From CAZQVN01 sp964596775 (GTDB lineage: Bacteria > Eisenbacteria > RBG-16-71-46 > JABDJR01 > JAWXBZ01), in NCBI GenBank assembly GCA_964596775.1, contig CAZQVN010000005.1, positions 1-64,000 on the forward strand: DNA of 64,000 nucleotides, given 5' to 3'. Position numbers and translations under genes: made by a program. The notes beneath the pieces were generated by a model. The model had not been told where the DNA came from, made no database searches, and worked only from the letters and a program-made list of their open reading frames with translations. Shown here in pieces: positions 8,292 to 18,600 of this stretch. How positions within the stretch are numbered: position 1 is the stretch's first letter; each line of letters starts with the position of its first letter.

Positions 8292-10109
8292 ATGGTTCGC
8301 ACTGTCATCCGGTTTTCCCTGTTCCTGCTCCTGTGCGCGGCCGGTCCCGTGGCCGCCAAGTCCTACGACCATCCCCTCGTCCACCAGACGGTCCGTCTGC
8401 AGCCGGACGGCACGCTGGAGATGGTGGATCTGCGCTCCTACGCTTTCGACGGCGAGTATCACAACGCGTTCCTCACCGTGGATCCGCACCGCCGCGGCGA
8501 TGTCCGCTTCGAGGGGGTCGACGCGCAGGACGGGGGATCCCTGCGGAACGTGCGGACGGAGGGGAACACGCTCCGCTGGAGCTACGACGCGCGGAACGAA
8601 ACGCGGACGTTCCGCATTGCCTATGCGCTGACCGGCGAGGTGGATCGGTCGCCCGACGCGGCGATCTTCGATCGTCAGCTCGTCGAGCCGGATCACGCGC
8701 CGATCCGGCAGTATCACCTCGAGATCATCCTTCCGAAGCCGGCCACGCTGTTCAAGGTGTTCGTGATCACGACCCGAGGCATCGTCGGCGAGATGGACGT
8801 GAACAATGAGGAGGGGCGGGCCACGATCGACATGACCTCGGTCGACGGTTTCGTCCGTGTCCGGGCGCTGTTCGACCCCGACCAGGTGCCGGGCGTGTCG
8901 ATGGTGGACACGCCGATGTACGAAACGTGGCTGGCCGAAACGGCGAAGGCCACCGAGAGCTACCGGAGCCGCACGCGCGCCCGCCTGCTCAAGCGCACGA
9001 AACCGCTGCCCACCGCGGTGGCGCCGTTCATGGCGCTCGTCGCCGGCCTCTTCTCGTTCTGGTCGTTCCGCAAGTACCGGTCGATGGGCGTGGAACCCGC
9101 CGTGGGGGACATCGGACCCTACTTCCGCGAACCCGCCGAGGAGATCCCGCCGGCGGTCGTGCCGTACATCACCAGCCAGTTCAATCCGGGTGTCAGCGTG
9201 GCGCCCTTCGCGCTGGGGGCCACCCTGCTCGACTTTGCCCGCCGCGGCTACCTGCGGCTCAAGGAACGGGACAAGGCGTCGTTTCTCGGTTTCGGCGGGG
9301 GCACCGAGGTGGATTTCCAGATCGCCGCGGAGCCTCCGGCCGGGGCCATCGCGGACTTTGAGCGGGATGTCTGGCTGATGCTCGTGGCGGCGAGCGGCAA
9401 GGACGACATGGTCACGCCGAAGGAACTCAAGAAGTTCTTCGAAAAAAACACGACCTGGATCCAGTCCTGGAGCGGCGCGCCGCGCGACTGGTACGAGCGG
9501 ACCCACGGCCCGCTCCTCGCCGGAGGTCACGCGGGGTGGATGGCGTTGATGATCCTCGGCGGCATGCTCACGATGGCGGGAATGATCTTCGTCGGCGTGT
9601 TCAGCCGGAATCCGGCGGTTCTCGCCACCGGGATCGTGTCGGGGGTGGTGGCCGGGCTGTTCGGCCTGATCTGCGGCGTGGCGCTCCCGCGCTGGCGCCC
9701 CGAGGCGCTGCTGCGGGCCCGGAAGTGGAAGGCGTACGGGAAATTCCTCGAGGATTTTTCGGCGATGGAGGAGGCCCCGGCCGAGCATTACAAGATGTGG
9801 GACTACCACTTCATCTATGCCACGTCTCTCGGCGTGGCGAAGAAGTACCTGGCCAACCTCAAGAAGCTGATGGCCGTACACCCGGAACGCTTCTCGACGC
9901 CGGCCTGGATCATGATGAGTCACTCGAACACCGGCGCCCTCGACGCGGCGCGCGGGCTGGGTTTTGCGCAGGCCAACCTCGAAAGCCTGACCGCCAACCT
10001 CAGCGCCCTGGAAAGCGCCCTGTCGCAGACCACGAGTTCCGGAGGCGGCTTCAGCGGCGGCGGTTCCGGCGGGTCGTCGGGTGGCGGGGGGTCGAGCGGG
10101 GCGAGCTGA
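8292..10109 (+). CDS. DUF2207-family membrane protein
   Basis: A 605-residue protein: signal peptide (cleavage near VAAK), an extracytoplasmic beta-rich domain to about residue 230, one membrane helix (about 237-256), a soluble region, a hydrophobic pair (about 413-460), and a Gly/Ser-rich tail. This order and the low-complexity GGGFSGGG-type end are typical of DUF2207 proteins, whose function is unknown. GGAGG precedes the ATG by four bases. It is monocistronic as far as can be seen, divergent from the kinase gene. The tail may be a flexible or phosphorylatable segment; that is only a guess. Confidence 0.85.
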   Translation: MVRTVIRFSLFLLLCAAGPVAAKSYDHPLVHQTVRLQPDGTLEMVDLRSYAFDGEYHNAFLTVDPHRRGDVRFEGVDAQDGGSLRNVRTEGNTLRWSYDARNETRTFRIAYALTGEVDRSPDAAIFDRQLVEPDHAPIRQYHLEIILPKPATLFKVFVITTRGIVGEMDVNNEEGRATIDMTSVDGFVRVRALFDPDQVPGVSMVDTPMYETWLAETAKATESYRSRTRARLLKRTKPLPTAVAPFMALVAGLFSFWSFRKYRSMGVEPAVGDIGPYFREPAEEIPPAVVPYITSQFNPGVSVAPFALGATLLDFARRGYLRLKERDKASFLGFGGGTEVDFQIAAEPPAGAIADFERDVWLMLVAASGKDDMVTPKELKKFFEKNTTWIQSWSGAPRDWYERTHGPLLAGGHAGWMALMILGGMLTMAGMIFVGVFSRNPAVLATGIVSGVVAGLFGLICGVALPRWRPEALLRARKWKAYGKFLEDFSAMEEAPAEHYKMWDYHFIYATSLGVAKKYLANLKKLMAVHPERFSTPAWIMMSHSNTGALDAARGLGFAQANLESLTANLSALESALSQTTSSGGGFSGGGSGGSSGGGGSSGAS

Positions 10110-10327
10110 GCCGGGCCGGCACTGCGTTTCCGGGTGCTTCGCCCCGAACCGTGCCGCAACCTGCAACAGCTTGCCCGGGCGCCACTTGAAGGGTGCAAAG
10201 ACCCGCTCCATTTCGATGAAAAAGTCTGTACCGGCCCGCTCCCCGTCCGACAATTCGGAGTGAGGAGCGCGGAGCCCCCCGGGCCATCCGCGCACGTTGC
10301 AGACTCTTTCGAGGGAGGATCGGCTCC

Positions 10328-12829
10328 ATGGCCCCGCGATCCGCATTCCGCGCCGCCGCCGTTTTCTGCGGCCTCATCCTGCTGTCGTCCGCGGCGGCGG
10401 CGAAACCCGCGGTCTCACCGGCGCTGCGCGCACTGGATGCGCTCGCCCCGGGAGAGGCGCCGCTCACCGCCGTGCCGACGACCGACGTTCCCGGCGTGGG
10501 ACTCGTCGTCGACCTGTTTCTCGAGGGAAACGTGAGCGAATCCGAACTGGCCGCCCGCGGCGTGACCATCGGCAGCCGTCTCCCCAACGGCGTGATGACC
10601 GCCCGGGTGCCGCTGTCCCGCCTCGGCGAAGTCATCGACGCGCCGGGGCTGACCCGGATGTCGGCCGGGCAGAAGGTGCAGCTGCACCATGACGCGTCGG
10701 TGCCGTCCACCCAGGCCACGCCGAACTTCTGGACCGCGGCGCCGCCGAACTTCACCGGCAACGCCGGCGCCGGCGTGATCGTGGGGATCGTCGACACCGG
10801 CATCGACTGGACGCACGGCGACTTCAAGCACCCGGACGGGACCACCCGCATCCTGAACATCTGGGACCAGAACGACCTCGTCGGCCCGAATCCTCCCGGC
10901 TTCGCCTACGGTTCGCACTGGACGGCGGCCGACATCAACGCCGGCACGCCGCGCCAGGTGGACGCCAACGGCCACGGAACGCACGTGGCCGGCAGCGCCG
11001 CCGGGGACGGCTCGGCCACCGGAAACGGTCAGCCGGCAAACCGCTTCATCGGCATGGCGCCGCGCGCGGACATCATCTTCGTGGCCACGAACTTCAACTC
11101 CACCGGGGTGGTCGACGGCGTCAACTTCATCTTCCAGCGCGCCGCCGCCCTCGGGCGACCCGCCGTGGTGAACCTGTCGCTCGGCAACCAGTTCGGCGCC
11201 CACGACGGCACCGAAACGTTCGACACCGCCATCGACGCGCTGACCGGGCCCGGAAAGATCGTGGTGGTCTCCGCCGGCAACGACGGCAACTCGGCGCTCC
11301 ATGCCGAGCAGCTCGTGCCGCCGGGACCGGCGCAGACCGTCACGTTTTCCGTTCCGGCCTACACCGCCAACGGCGGCACCGGCAACGACTACGTGATCAT
11401 CGACGCCTACTACCAGGGTTCGGCGAACATGCAGGTGACGCTCACCTCGCCGGGGCCGTCGCCGGTAACGGTGGGGCCCGTCAGCAAGGGGGCCAACGGG
11501 GCGAACGCCGCTTCGCTGGCCGGAAACATCTACATGGAGAACGGTTTCACGCCGTCTCCGTCGGGGGATGCGAACATCTTCATCCAGATCTACGACTCGA
11601 ACGCGTCCCGCCCGCCCCGCCAGGGCACGTGGACGATCACGCTCACGCCGGTGGCCACGCTGGCGTCGACCGAGTGCGACCTCTGGCAGTCGCAGCACCT
11701 GCTCGGTGCGGCCGGCGCCGTGCCGGTCTGGACCTCCGACGTGGACGAGTCCGAGCTGGTCGGCTCGCCGGGATCGGCCACCCAGGCGATCACCGTGGCG
11801 GCTCACGTCACGAAGGTCACCTGGCCGTCGATCGACGGCAACAACTACACGTACTCGTCGCCGCCGGCCGTCGGCGCCATTGCACCGTTCTCGAGTCCCG
11901 GACCGCGGCGCGACGGCGGGCAGAAGCCGGACATTTCCGCGCCGGGAATGGGGATCGTGTCCGCGAAGTCGATGTCGGCGGCGGTGGCCAACCCGTGGAT
12001 CAACCCGGACGGCGTGCACTTCACGAACCAGGGCACGAGCATGTCGTCGCCGCATGTGGCGGGGGGCGTGGCGCTGCTGCTGGCCGACCAGCCCGCGCTG
12101 ACGCCGGCGCAGATCAAGACGAAGCTCGCCGCGGACGCGGTGACGGACGGGTTTACCGGGGCGGTCTGGAACAAGAACTTCGGCAACGGCAAGCTGCGGA
12201 TGATCCGCGTGGACACGACCGCGCCCACCGTCACGGTGACCGCCCCTAACGGCGGCGAGAACTGGCTGGAAGGATCGAGCCAGGCGATCACCTGGAACGC
12301 CGCGGACAACGTGGGCGTCACTTCGGTGGACATCGACTGGTCCGCCAACGGCGGCGGCAGCTGGTCGGCGGTGGCCGCGGGCGAGGTCAACGACGGCACC
12401 TGCTCCTGGACGGTGCCGGCCACGACCACCACCCAGGCGCTCGTCCGCGTGACCGCGCGCGATGCCGCCGCGAATTCCACGGCGGACGCGTCGAACGCCG
12501 TGTTCACGATCTCCTCGGCCTCGGCGAGCCCGGTCGACCCGGCTTTGCTGACCCGTCCGACCGTGTTCCAGAACAGCCCGAACCCGTTCCATCCGCGGAC
12601 CACGATCGGCTTCGCGCTGCCCCAGGCGGCCCGGGCCTCGATCAAGATCTACGCCACCGGCGGCGGGCTCGTCCGGACCCTGGTGGACGCGCCGTTCGCG
12701 GCCGGCTACCACGAACTGCCGTGGGACGGAAAGAACGATGCCGGCATCGCGGCGTCCAGCGGCGTGTACTTCTACCGCCTCGAAGCGGGCGGGACGACGG
12801 AAACACGAAGGCTGTTGCTGAGCAAGTAG
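10328..12829 (+). CDS. Secreted subtilase (S8 peptidase) with C-terminal sorting domain
   Basis: An 833-residue serine protease. A signal peptide (ending SSAAAAK) is followed by a propeptide-like region and the catalytic domain. The triad is visible: Asp156 (IVDTGID), His216 (GHGTHVAG) and Ser571 (GTSMSSPHVAG). The 355 residues between His and Ser include a beta-sandwich insertion. After the catalytic domain comes an Ig-like module starting PNGGENW, then a C-terminal domain with NSPNPFHPRTTIGF and GVYFYRL, the pattern of FlgD-Ig/type-A sorting tails. The product is therefore expected on the cell surface or outside. GGAGG precedes the ATG and an intrinsic terminator follows. Confidence 0.95.
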   Translation: MAPRSAFRAAAVFCGLILLSSAAAAKPAVSPALRALDALAPGEAPLTAVPTTDVPGVGLVVDLFLEGNVSESELAARGVTIGSRLPNGVMTARVPLSRLGEVIDAPGLTRMSAGQKVQLHHDASVPSTQATPNFWTAAPPNFTGNAGAGVIVGIVDTGIDWTHGDFKHPDGTTRILNIWDQNDLVGPNPPGFAYGSHWTAADINAGTPRQVDANGHGTHVAGSAAGDGSATGNGQPANRFIGMAPRADIIFVATNFNSTGVVDGVNFIFQRAAALGRPAVVNLSLGNQFGAHDGTETFDTAIDALTGPGKIVVVSAGNDGNSALHAEQLVPPGPAQTVTFSVPAYTANGGTGNDYVIIDAYYQGSANMQVTLTSPGPSPVTVGPVSKGANGANAASLAGNIYMENGFTPSPSGDANIFIQIYDSNASRPPRQGTWTITLTPVATLASTECDLWQSQHLLGAAGAVPVWTSDVDESELVGSPGSATQAITVAAHVTKVTWPSIDGNNYTYSSPPAVGAIAPFSSPGPRRDGGQKPDISAPGMGIVSAKSMSAAVANPWINPDGVHFTNQGTSMSSPHVAGGVALLLADQPALTPAQIKTKLAADAVTDGFTGAVWNKNFGNGKLRMIRVDTTAPTVTVTAPNGGENWLEGSSQAITWNAADNVGVTSVDIDWSANGGGSWSAVAAGEVNDGTCSWTVPATTTTQALVRVTARDAAANSTADASNAVFTISSASASPVDPALLTRPTVFQNSPNPFHPRTTIGFALPQAARASIKIYATGGGLVRTLVDAPFAAGYHELPWDGKNDAGIAASSGVYFYRLEAGGTTETRRLLLSK

Positions 12830-12834
12830 AGGGC

Positions 12835-13044
12835 GCCTGTCGGTACCCTGAGCCGGGCGGCGGGATTTTCGGATCCCGCCGCTCTTTTTNNNNNNNNNNN
12901 NNNNNNNNNNNNNNNNNNNNNNNNNNNNNNNNNNNNNNNNNNNNNNNNNNNNNNNNNNNNNNNNNNNNNNNNNNNNNNNNNNNNNNNNNGCCTGTCGGTA
13001 CCCTGAGCCGGGCGGCGGGATTTTCGGATCCCGCCGCTCTTTTT
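12835..13044. repeat. 100-N scaffold gap flanked by an exact 55-bp duplication (artefact)
   Basis: Bases 12835-12889 and 12990-13044 are identical, with N at 12890-12989 between them. Two contigs sharing a 55-base overlap appear to have been joined with a nominal gap instead of being merged. The stretch between the subtilase and the polymerase gene (12830-13153) otherwise holds only the terminator. Confidence 0.9.
12857..12889 (+). terminator. Intrinsic terminator after the subtilase gene (copy before gap)
   Basis: GCGGCGGGAT (12857-12866) pairs with ATCCCGCCGC (12873-12882) around a six-base loop and runs into T-rich sequence cut by the gap. The same element reappears at 13012-13047 because of the duplicated contig end. 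Confidence 0.85.
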
Positions 13045-13047
13045 TTG
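13012..13047 (+). terminator. Intrinsic terminator, complete copy after gap
   Basis: The same stem as 12857-12882, here followed by TCTTTTTTT (to 13047). It is the complete version of the subtilase terminator and probably the only real copy in the genome. Confidence 0.8.
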
Positions 13048-13153
13048 TGCCGTCGCCTTGCGCGAGGCGCCGACGCGACCCGGAACCGGGGTTTCGGTTC
13101 GGGGGGATCCGGCGCCGCGGGCCAGGCGGCCGGTGCCCGCCACGCCGCCGCGC

Positions 13154-15553
13154 TCAGAACAGCTCCATCTGGCGATCGTCCCCGACCACCCGGTCGAACC
13201 CGAGCCCGAGAATGTCGAGGACCGGCTCGGCCACCGGCCGCACCTGCTTCTGCACGTAGTGCTCGTAGTCGATCGGCGAAGCCCGTTCCGCCGCGGGCTC
13301 GGGGCCGCTCTTCGTCATCACGTACTCGATGATGTGCCCCGGCGGTCCCTTCATCTTGCGGGCCGCCGACACGTGCGGCGGCGTGGACGCCGTGTACTCG
13401 TCCACGTCCTTGCGAAGCCCCTTGCGGTAGACGATCCGGTCGTCGAGCTTGCCGGCCCGGAGGTCGGCCACCACGGTCCGCAGCCGCTCCTCGACGGGGC
13501 GGTCGGTGAACAGCAACCCGTAGAGGTCGCGCTGGAGCTCGCGGGCCAGGTCCGTCCAGTCGCGCCGTACGACTTCCATGCCGGTGAAGACGACCTCCTC
13601 CGAACCGCCCTTTCGCACGAGCCCCACGTAGCGCTTGCGCGCCCCCGCCGTGCTCCCGCGAAGCGCCGGCAGGAACAGGCGCGCGTACAGCCGGTCGAAC
13701 TGGAGTTCCAGCCTGCTCTCCACCCGCCACGTCTTCCGGATGTGATCGGCCAGGTCCCTGTTCAGGTCGGCCACCAGCGTCCGGGCGACCCGCGCGGCCT
13801 CGTCCGCATGTGAAACGCCGGACAGGATGAACAGGCTGTCCGTGTCACCGTAGAGAACCGTGTGCCCGCGCCGCTCGATCCACGCCTTCGACCAGGTGAG
13901 CATCGTGTGGCCGAACCAGGTGATGGCGTTCGCGAGATCCTTGTGCGCGAACCGGCAGGCCGGCGTTCCGAGCACGCCGTAGAACGAGTTCATGAGGATC
14001 TTGATGGCCTGGCTGGCCACGGCGTTGCCGGCGGCCTTCGCCGCATCGCGGCGCGGAAAGAGATCGTCGAGCAGGCGGGGGAGGATCCCCGGTTCGCGCC
14101 GGAAGTGCGCGCCGTTCGGGGCGGTGATGGGGTCGTCGTCCGGTCCCGGCTCGGGAATCCGGCCGAGCGGATCGATCTGGAACGTGCGGATCAGGCTCGG
14201 ATAGAGGCTCTTGAAGTCGGCCACGATCACGTTGTCGTGGAGTCCGGGCACCGGCTCGAGCACCGTGCCTCCGGTGTTCGCGCCCACGCTGGAATCCGAG
14301 GAGCGCACGGTCGGCGCCACGATGCCCTGTTTAGCCAGTTCCGTGAGATAGAGAAAGTCGAACGACGCGATGCTCGCCGCCACCCGGTCCGGCGGCATGC
14401 CGGTCAGCAGCGACCGCTCCACCGTCAGCTCGATGAGCTTCAGCCTTTCGAAGATGTCGAGGACGAGGCGCGAGTCGGCCAGGTTGTAGGCCACGAACCG
14501 CTCGCGGTCGTGCCGGAACGCGTCGAGAATCTCCTCCGCGCGGTCGGGGCCACCGATGATCTTGTCGCGCCCGAGGATCTCCTGCGCCGCCGCGCCCAGC
14601 GAGTAGCTCTCCATCCGGATGAACGCACCGCGCAGGAGCTCGATGCCGTCGAGCACGACCCGCCCCGGCAGGACCGCCTGGACCGTGTTGCGGCTCCCCT
14701 GCACGAGCCGGATCCGCAGTTCGTCGTTTCCGCGGCCGATCGCGAACCGGACGCCGAATTTTTTCGCCAGGCGGAGCAGGACCGACAGGTCGAAGTCGAT
14801 CACGTTCCAGCCGGTCAGGATGTCCGGATCGAGTTCGCGGACGCGGCGGACGAACGCCTCGATCAGGCTCCTTTCCGTGGGATAAGGCAGCGCGCCGTCC
14901 GGGCAGGAAAACCCCTCCGGCGTGAACAGCATCACCTCGTTCACGCCGCAGCCGGCCAGCGATATCGAGAGCAGGCGCCGCGCCTTCGGGTCCGTTTCGA
15001 TGTCGAACGACAGCACCTTGAGCTTCGGCGTGAACGAGGCGGGCCGGATTTCCGGGTTCTCGAAGACGTGGTCCACGCCGAAGGCGGTGCCGGGTCGGGC
15101 TGGGCCGTGGATTTCGAACGCGGCCCGGATCCCGCGGTCGATCAGGTAGCGGTAGGCAAAGCGGACGTCGGCTTCGAAGCACTCGATGCCGGCGTCCTGG
15201 AGTTTGTTCCGGAGCGGTGGCGCGTCGGAGGGCATCACGAGATCCACGGCCACGACCGGGTCGCCGGCCATCGTCGTGCGCGGGCGGGATTGCGCGGCAC
15301 GCGGCGCGCCGCGGGTCGCCCGGACAGCGTCCGCGACCGGCGCGTCGATTGCCGCCGCCCGATCGCCCTCCGCGATCCGCGCGCCGAGCGCCGCGGCCCG
15401 GTCGGCGTCGGCGGCGCGCACGAAGAAGCGCGGCGTCTGCCGGTCGTCGCGGACCAGGAAGGATCCGCCCGATTCCAGGACGCCGTACAGGGTCACGACC
15501 GGCCGGCCGTTCTCGGTGCGGTAGGTGGGCTGGAGGAGGAAGCCGCGATGCAT
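13154..15553 (-). CDS. polB: DNA polymerase II (family B)
   Basis: The 799-residue product is close to the usual length for bacterial Pol II. The 3'-5' exonuclease motifs are intact: FDIETD (Asp184, Glu186), GWNVIDFDL and YNLADSRLVLD. Polymerase motifs follow: motif A DFKSLYPSLIR, motif B KILMNSFYG, motif C YGDTDS (Asp570, Asp572). A KRYVG block follows. In other bacteria this SOS-inducible enzyme restarts replication and bypasses lesions. The open frame extends far upstream, but homology begins at the ATG at 15553 (MHRGFLLQPTYR), which I take as the start. No SOS box was recognised upstream. It lies downstream of the large BNR gene, separated by that gene's terminator. Confidence 0.95.
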   Translation of the reverse strand: MHRGFLLQPTYRTENGRPVVTLYGVLESGGSFLVRDDRQTPRFFVRAADADRAAALGARIAEGDRAAAIDAPVADAVRATRGAPRAAQSRPRTTMAGDPVVAVDLVMPSDAPPLRNKLQDAGIECFEADVRFAYRYLIDRGIRAAFEIHGPARPGTAFGVDHVFENPEIRPASFTPKLKVLSFDIETDPKARRLLSISLAGCGVNEVMLFTPEGFSCPDGALPYPTERSLIEAFVRRVRELDPDILTGWNVIDFDLSVLLRLAKKFGVRFAIGRGNDELRIRLVQGSRNTVQAVLPGRVVLDGIELLRGAFIRMESYSLGAAAQEILGRDKIIGGPDRAEEILDAFRHDRERFVAYNLADSRLVLDIFERLKLIELTVERSLLTGMPPDRVAASIASFDFLYLTELAKQGIVAPTVRSSDSSVGANTGGTVLEPVPGLHDNVIVADFKSLYPSLIRTFQIDPLGRIPEPGPDDDPITAPNGAHFRREPGILPRLLDDLFPRRDAAKAAGNAVASQAIKILMNSFYGVLGTPACRFAHKDLANAITWFGHTMLTWSKAWIERRGHTVLYGDTDSLFILSGVSHADEAARVARTLVADLNRDLADHIRKTWRVESRLELQFDRLYARLFLPALRGSTAGARKRYVGLVRKGGSEEVVFTGMEVVRRDWTDLARELQRDLYGLLFTDRPVEERLRTVVADLRAGKLDDRIVYRKGLRKDVDEYTASTPPHVSAARKMKGPPGHIIEYVMTKSGPEPAAERASPIDYEHYVQKQVRPVAEPVLDILGLGFDRVVGDDRQMELF

Positions 15554-15603
15554 GGGGGAACTGTGACAGGAGTCCCGGCGGGGGGCAATGCCGCGCGGAC
15601 GCC

Positions 15604-15639
15604 GTGAGAAAGGCCCCACCTCCCGGGAGAGGCGGGGCC
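15604..15639 (-). terminator. Intrinsic terminator of the BNR-protein gene
   Basis: GGCCCC plus CCTC (15612-15622) pair with GAGG plus GGGGCC (15629-15639), with one mismatch. On the minus strand the stem is followed by TTTCTC. It separates the BNR gene from polB. Confidence 0.6.
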
Positions 15640-15672
15640 CTGTTTCAACGGGATCCGGTCGAAGTGGTTGCC

Positions 15673-18600
15673 TTACCGCATCACCGTCAGCTTCTTCTTC
15701 AACACGCCCTCCGCCGTCGACAGCCGGTAGAAGTACATTCCGTTCACGGCCTCGCGGCCGCCCGAGTCGCGCCCGTCCCAGGTCACGCTGTGATCTCCGG
15801 CCGGCTGCCGGCCCGACACGAGTTCGCGGACGAGTCGCCCCTGCACGTCGAACACCGCCAGGCTGACCGGCTGCGGCGACGGGAGCGTGTAGGCGATCGA
15901 CGTGGCCGAGCGGAACGGGTTCGGCGCGTTCTGGCGGAGCGCCAGCGCCGGCACACCGTGCGACGCTCCGGCGGAGCTGACGCCGTTCAGCTGGATCGCC
16001 AGGTTGTCGATGACCCAGCCCCAGCCGGTCACCGCGCCGTCCGCGTAGAGACGGAAGCGGATCAGGACGAGGTCGTTCACCTGGAACGTGTGGAGCATGT
16101 CGATGGAGCGGTGACGGAACAGCGCCGGCGACGGGTTGTTGGCGTAGTAGGCCGTCTCCCACTCCGGGTATGCGCGGGAATCGTAGCCGTCGAGCAGCGG
16201 CTTCCACTCGCAGCCGTCCGTCGACCCCTCCACGATCACGAAATCCCAGAAGTTGGAGTCGCCGAACACCGAACCGGGATCGCCGGGTTCGACGAGGACG
16301 ACCTCGTCGAACTCCACGTCGGCGTTGGACTGCGCCACCCGGATCGGGACGGTCAGCGTGTAGATCGGGCTCGATCCGTCCGCGTACGGATGCGGCGAAT
16401 GGATCGCGTTGCCCGGGAATCCCGCCTGCGGTCCGATCGTGAACAGCGTTCCGGTGAAGTCCGTGGTGGCCGTCTCGAAATCGTTCTGGTACACGAATGC
16501 CTCGGGCTTCGGCGCGAAGGCGTCCACGAGGGTCGTCACCGAGTTGTAGGGGGTGCTGCTCTTCGAGGAGCCGAGGTGGATCGACTTGAGCCCCGCCGAC
16601 ACGACCGGGATCACGACCGTCTGCAGTTGCCCCGCCGCGTTCGGGCCGAACCCGGCCGCCGGCGACCCGTTCACGAACACCGTGGTCGTGTCGTACGCGG
16701 AGCGGAGGTTCAGCTTGACCTCGAGCTGGCCGTCCGGCCGCTGGAACGCCTTGTCGATGAGCGGCTTGAACGTCTTGCCTACGATCAGCTCCGGCATCGT
16801 CACGCTCCAGATGCCGCGGCCGTGCGTGCCGGCCACGATCTGGTCCTCGACTTCGGTCAGGAACCAGATCCCCACGTTCGGCAGGCCGTTGTTGGCCAGG
16901 GCCCAGGTGGCGCCACCGTCCAGCGATTCCACGAGGCCGATTTCCGTGGCCGCCCAGAGGCGGTTCGTGTTGCTGGAGAACACCACGAGGTCGTAGACCG
17001 CCACGTCCGGGAATCCGTTCGTGCTCACCGTGCTCGTCTCGAACCCGGTGATGTCGGACCAGGACGCGCCGCCGTTCGTGGTGCGGAGGATCTTCGGCCG
17101 CTGCGCGAAGCCGAACAGGACGTACGCCGTGTTGGCGTCCGTCGGATGCGTGGCCAGCCCCGAGATGCCTCCCATGGTCACCGTGGTGTAGTTCGGCAGG
17201 GGCGTGAACGTGACTCCTCCGTCCGCCGACCTGTGCATCTGCCCGCTGCCGTCCATGCGCGAGCCGGCGTAGATCACGTCGGGGTTCGCACGGGAGATCC
17301 GCACGTCGTGAAACGAAGACATCGATCCCCACGTTCCGACCGGAATCGCCGACAGCGACCAGGTGCCGCCGAAGTCGTTCGACCGCCACACGCCCTGCCG
17401 GCCGACGGCCATCAGCCGCTCGGTGTTCTGCTGGCTCTTGGCGATCTTCGTGANNNNNNNNNNNNNNNNNNNNNNNNNNNNNNNNNNNNNNNNNNNNNNN
17501 NNNNNNNNNNNNNNNNNNNNNNNNNNNNNNNNNNNNNNNNNNNNNNNNNNNNNCGGCCGACGGCCATCAGCCGCTCGGTGTTCTGCTGGCTCTTGGCGAT
17601 CTTCGTGATGAACGGCGCGTTCCCGGCGCCGTTGTCGATCGTTCCGGGAGGGCTGACGCTGACGTTCGCCGCCGACCAGGTGGCCCCGCCGTCCAGCGAC
17701 CTCTGCAGGCCGTTGTACTGGTAGCCGCCGATCAGTTTCTGCGGATCGTCGAAACTCCACGACGCTTCATAGCCGTCGCCGCCGATGACGTGCGTCCACG
17801 GCGTGTTCGCGTTCGGATCCAGCGGCGACACCCACGTGCCGTTGTCCTGCGTGCCGCCCACGTAGGCGCTCCCGCCCGGGCGCTTGTCGACGCCGTAGAA
17901 CTGCGTCGTCACCATGCCGTCGGTGGGCTGGCTCCAGCCGGTGTCGTTGAGCGTCGAGAGGGCCACGCCGCCGTCGTTCGTGTTGAGGATCCGCCAGCCG
18001 CCCCCCGCGTTGATGATCTCGAGGCCGTGGTTGTCGGGGTGGATGGCCGAGGAGAGGAACGTCGAGGTCCGGTTCGTGCCGGACAGCACGGACTTCCAGA
18101 GCCAGATGCCGCCGAGGTACACCGTGTTCACGTCGGTGGGGTGGCAGACGATCGTGTTGTCGTACCAGCCCTGCGCCCCGAGCCAGTTCGGCTCCGTTCC
18201 GCTCTCGAACGTTCGGGCCCAGCTCGTTCCGCCGTTCGTCGACATCCACAGCTCCGAGCGGCTGCTCCCCTCCGCGGAGGCGTACACGCGCGTCGTGTCC
18301 ACCGGCGAAATCGCGATCTCGAACCGCCCGGGAATCTGGGTGATGCCGGTGTTGACGAGCGCCCAGGTCAGGCCTCCGTTCGTCGAACGGAGGATCCCCC
18401 CCTCGTCGATCGTGGCGAACTGGGTGTTGAAGTTGGCCGGGTTCGCGATGATCTGGAGGATCTTCTTGACCCGTCCGCCGCCGCCGATCGTCGTGCTGGC
18501 ATACGTTTCCGTCCAGGTGGCGCCGCCGTCGGTGGAGCGGAAGATGCTCGACCGCGGGTTCAGCGATTCCTTGTAGCGGCTCCGGGTGGCCGCGCAAAGC

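Noticed and set aside
8133..10346. Long minus-strand frame opposite the DUF2207 gene
   Set aside because: GC-rich antisense reading with Arg/His/Gly bias, no domain, opposite a well-supported gene.
12835..13044. A real tandem duplication of the terminator
   Set aside because: The same 55-bp flank pattern occurs at all three gaps, which points to assembly.
13154..17389. A single 1411-codon minus-strand frame covering polB and part of the BNR gene
   Set aside because: Only the part from 15553 has polymerase homology; the upstream part is an antisense-like or out-of-frame reading of the BNR gene, and a terminator lies between.
15673..17760. Two separate genes for the N- and C-terminal parts of the BNR protein
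   Set aside because: The break is at an N gap with duplicated 55-bp ends; deleting 155 nt joins the frames with identical junction residues.
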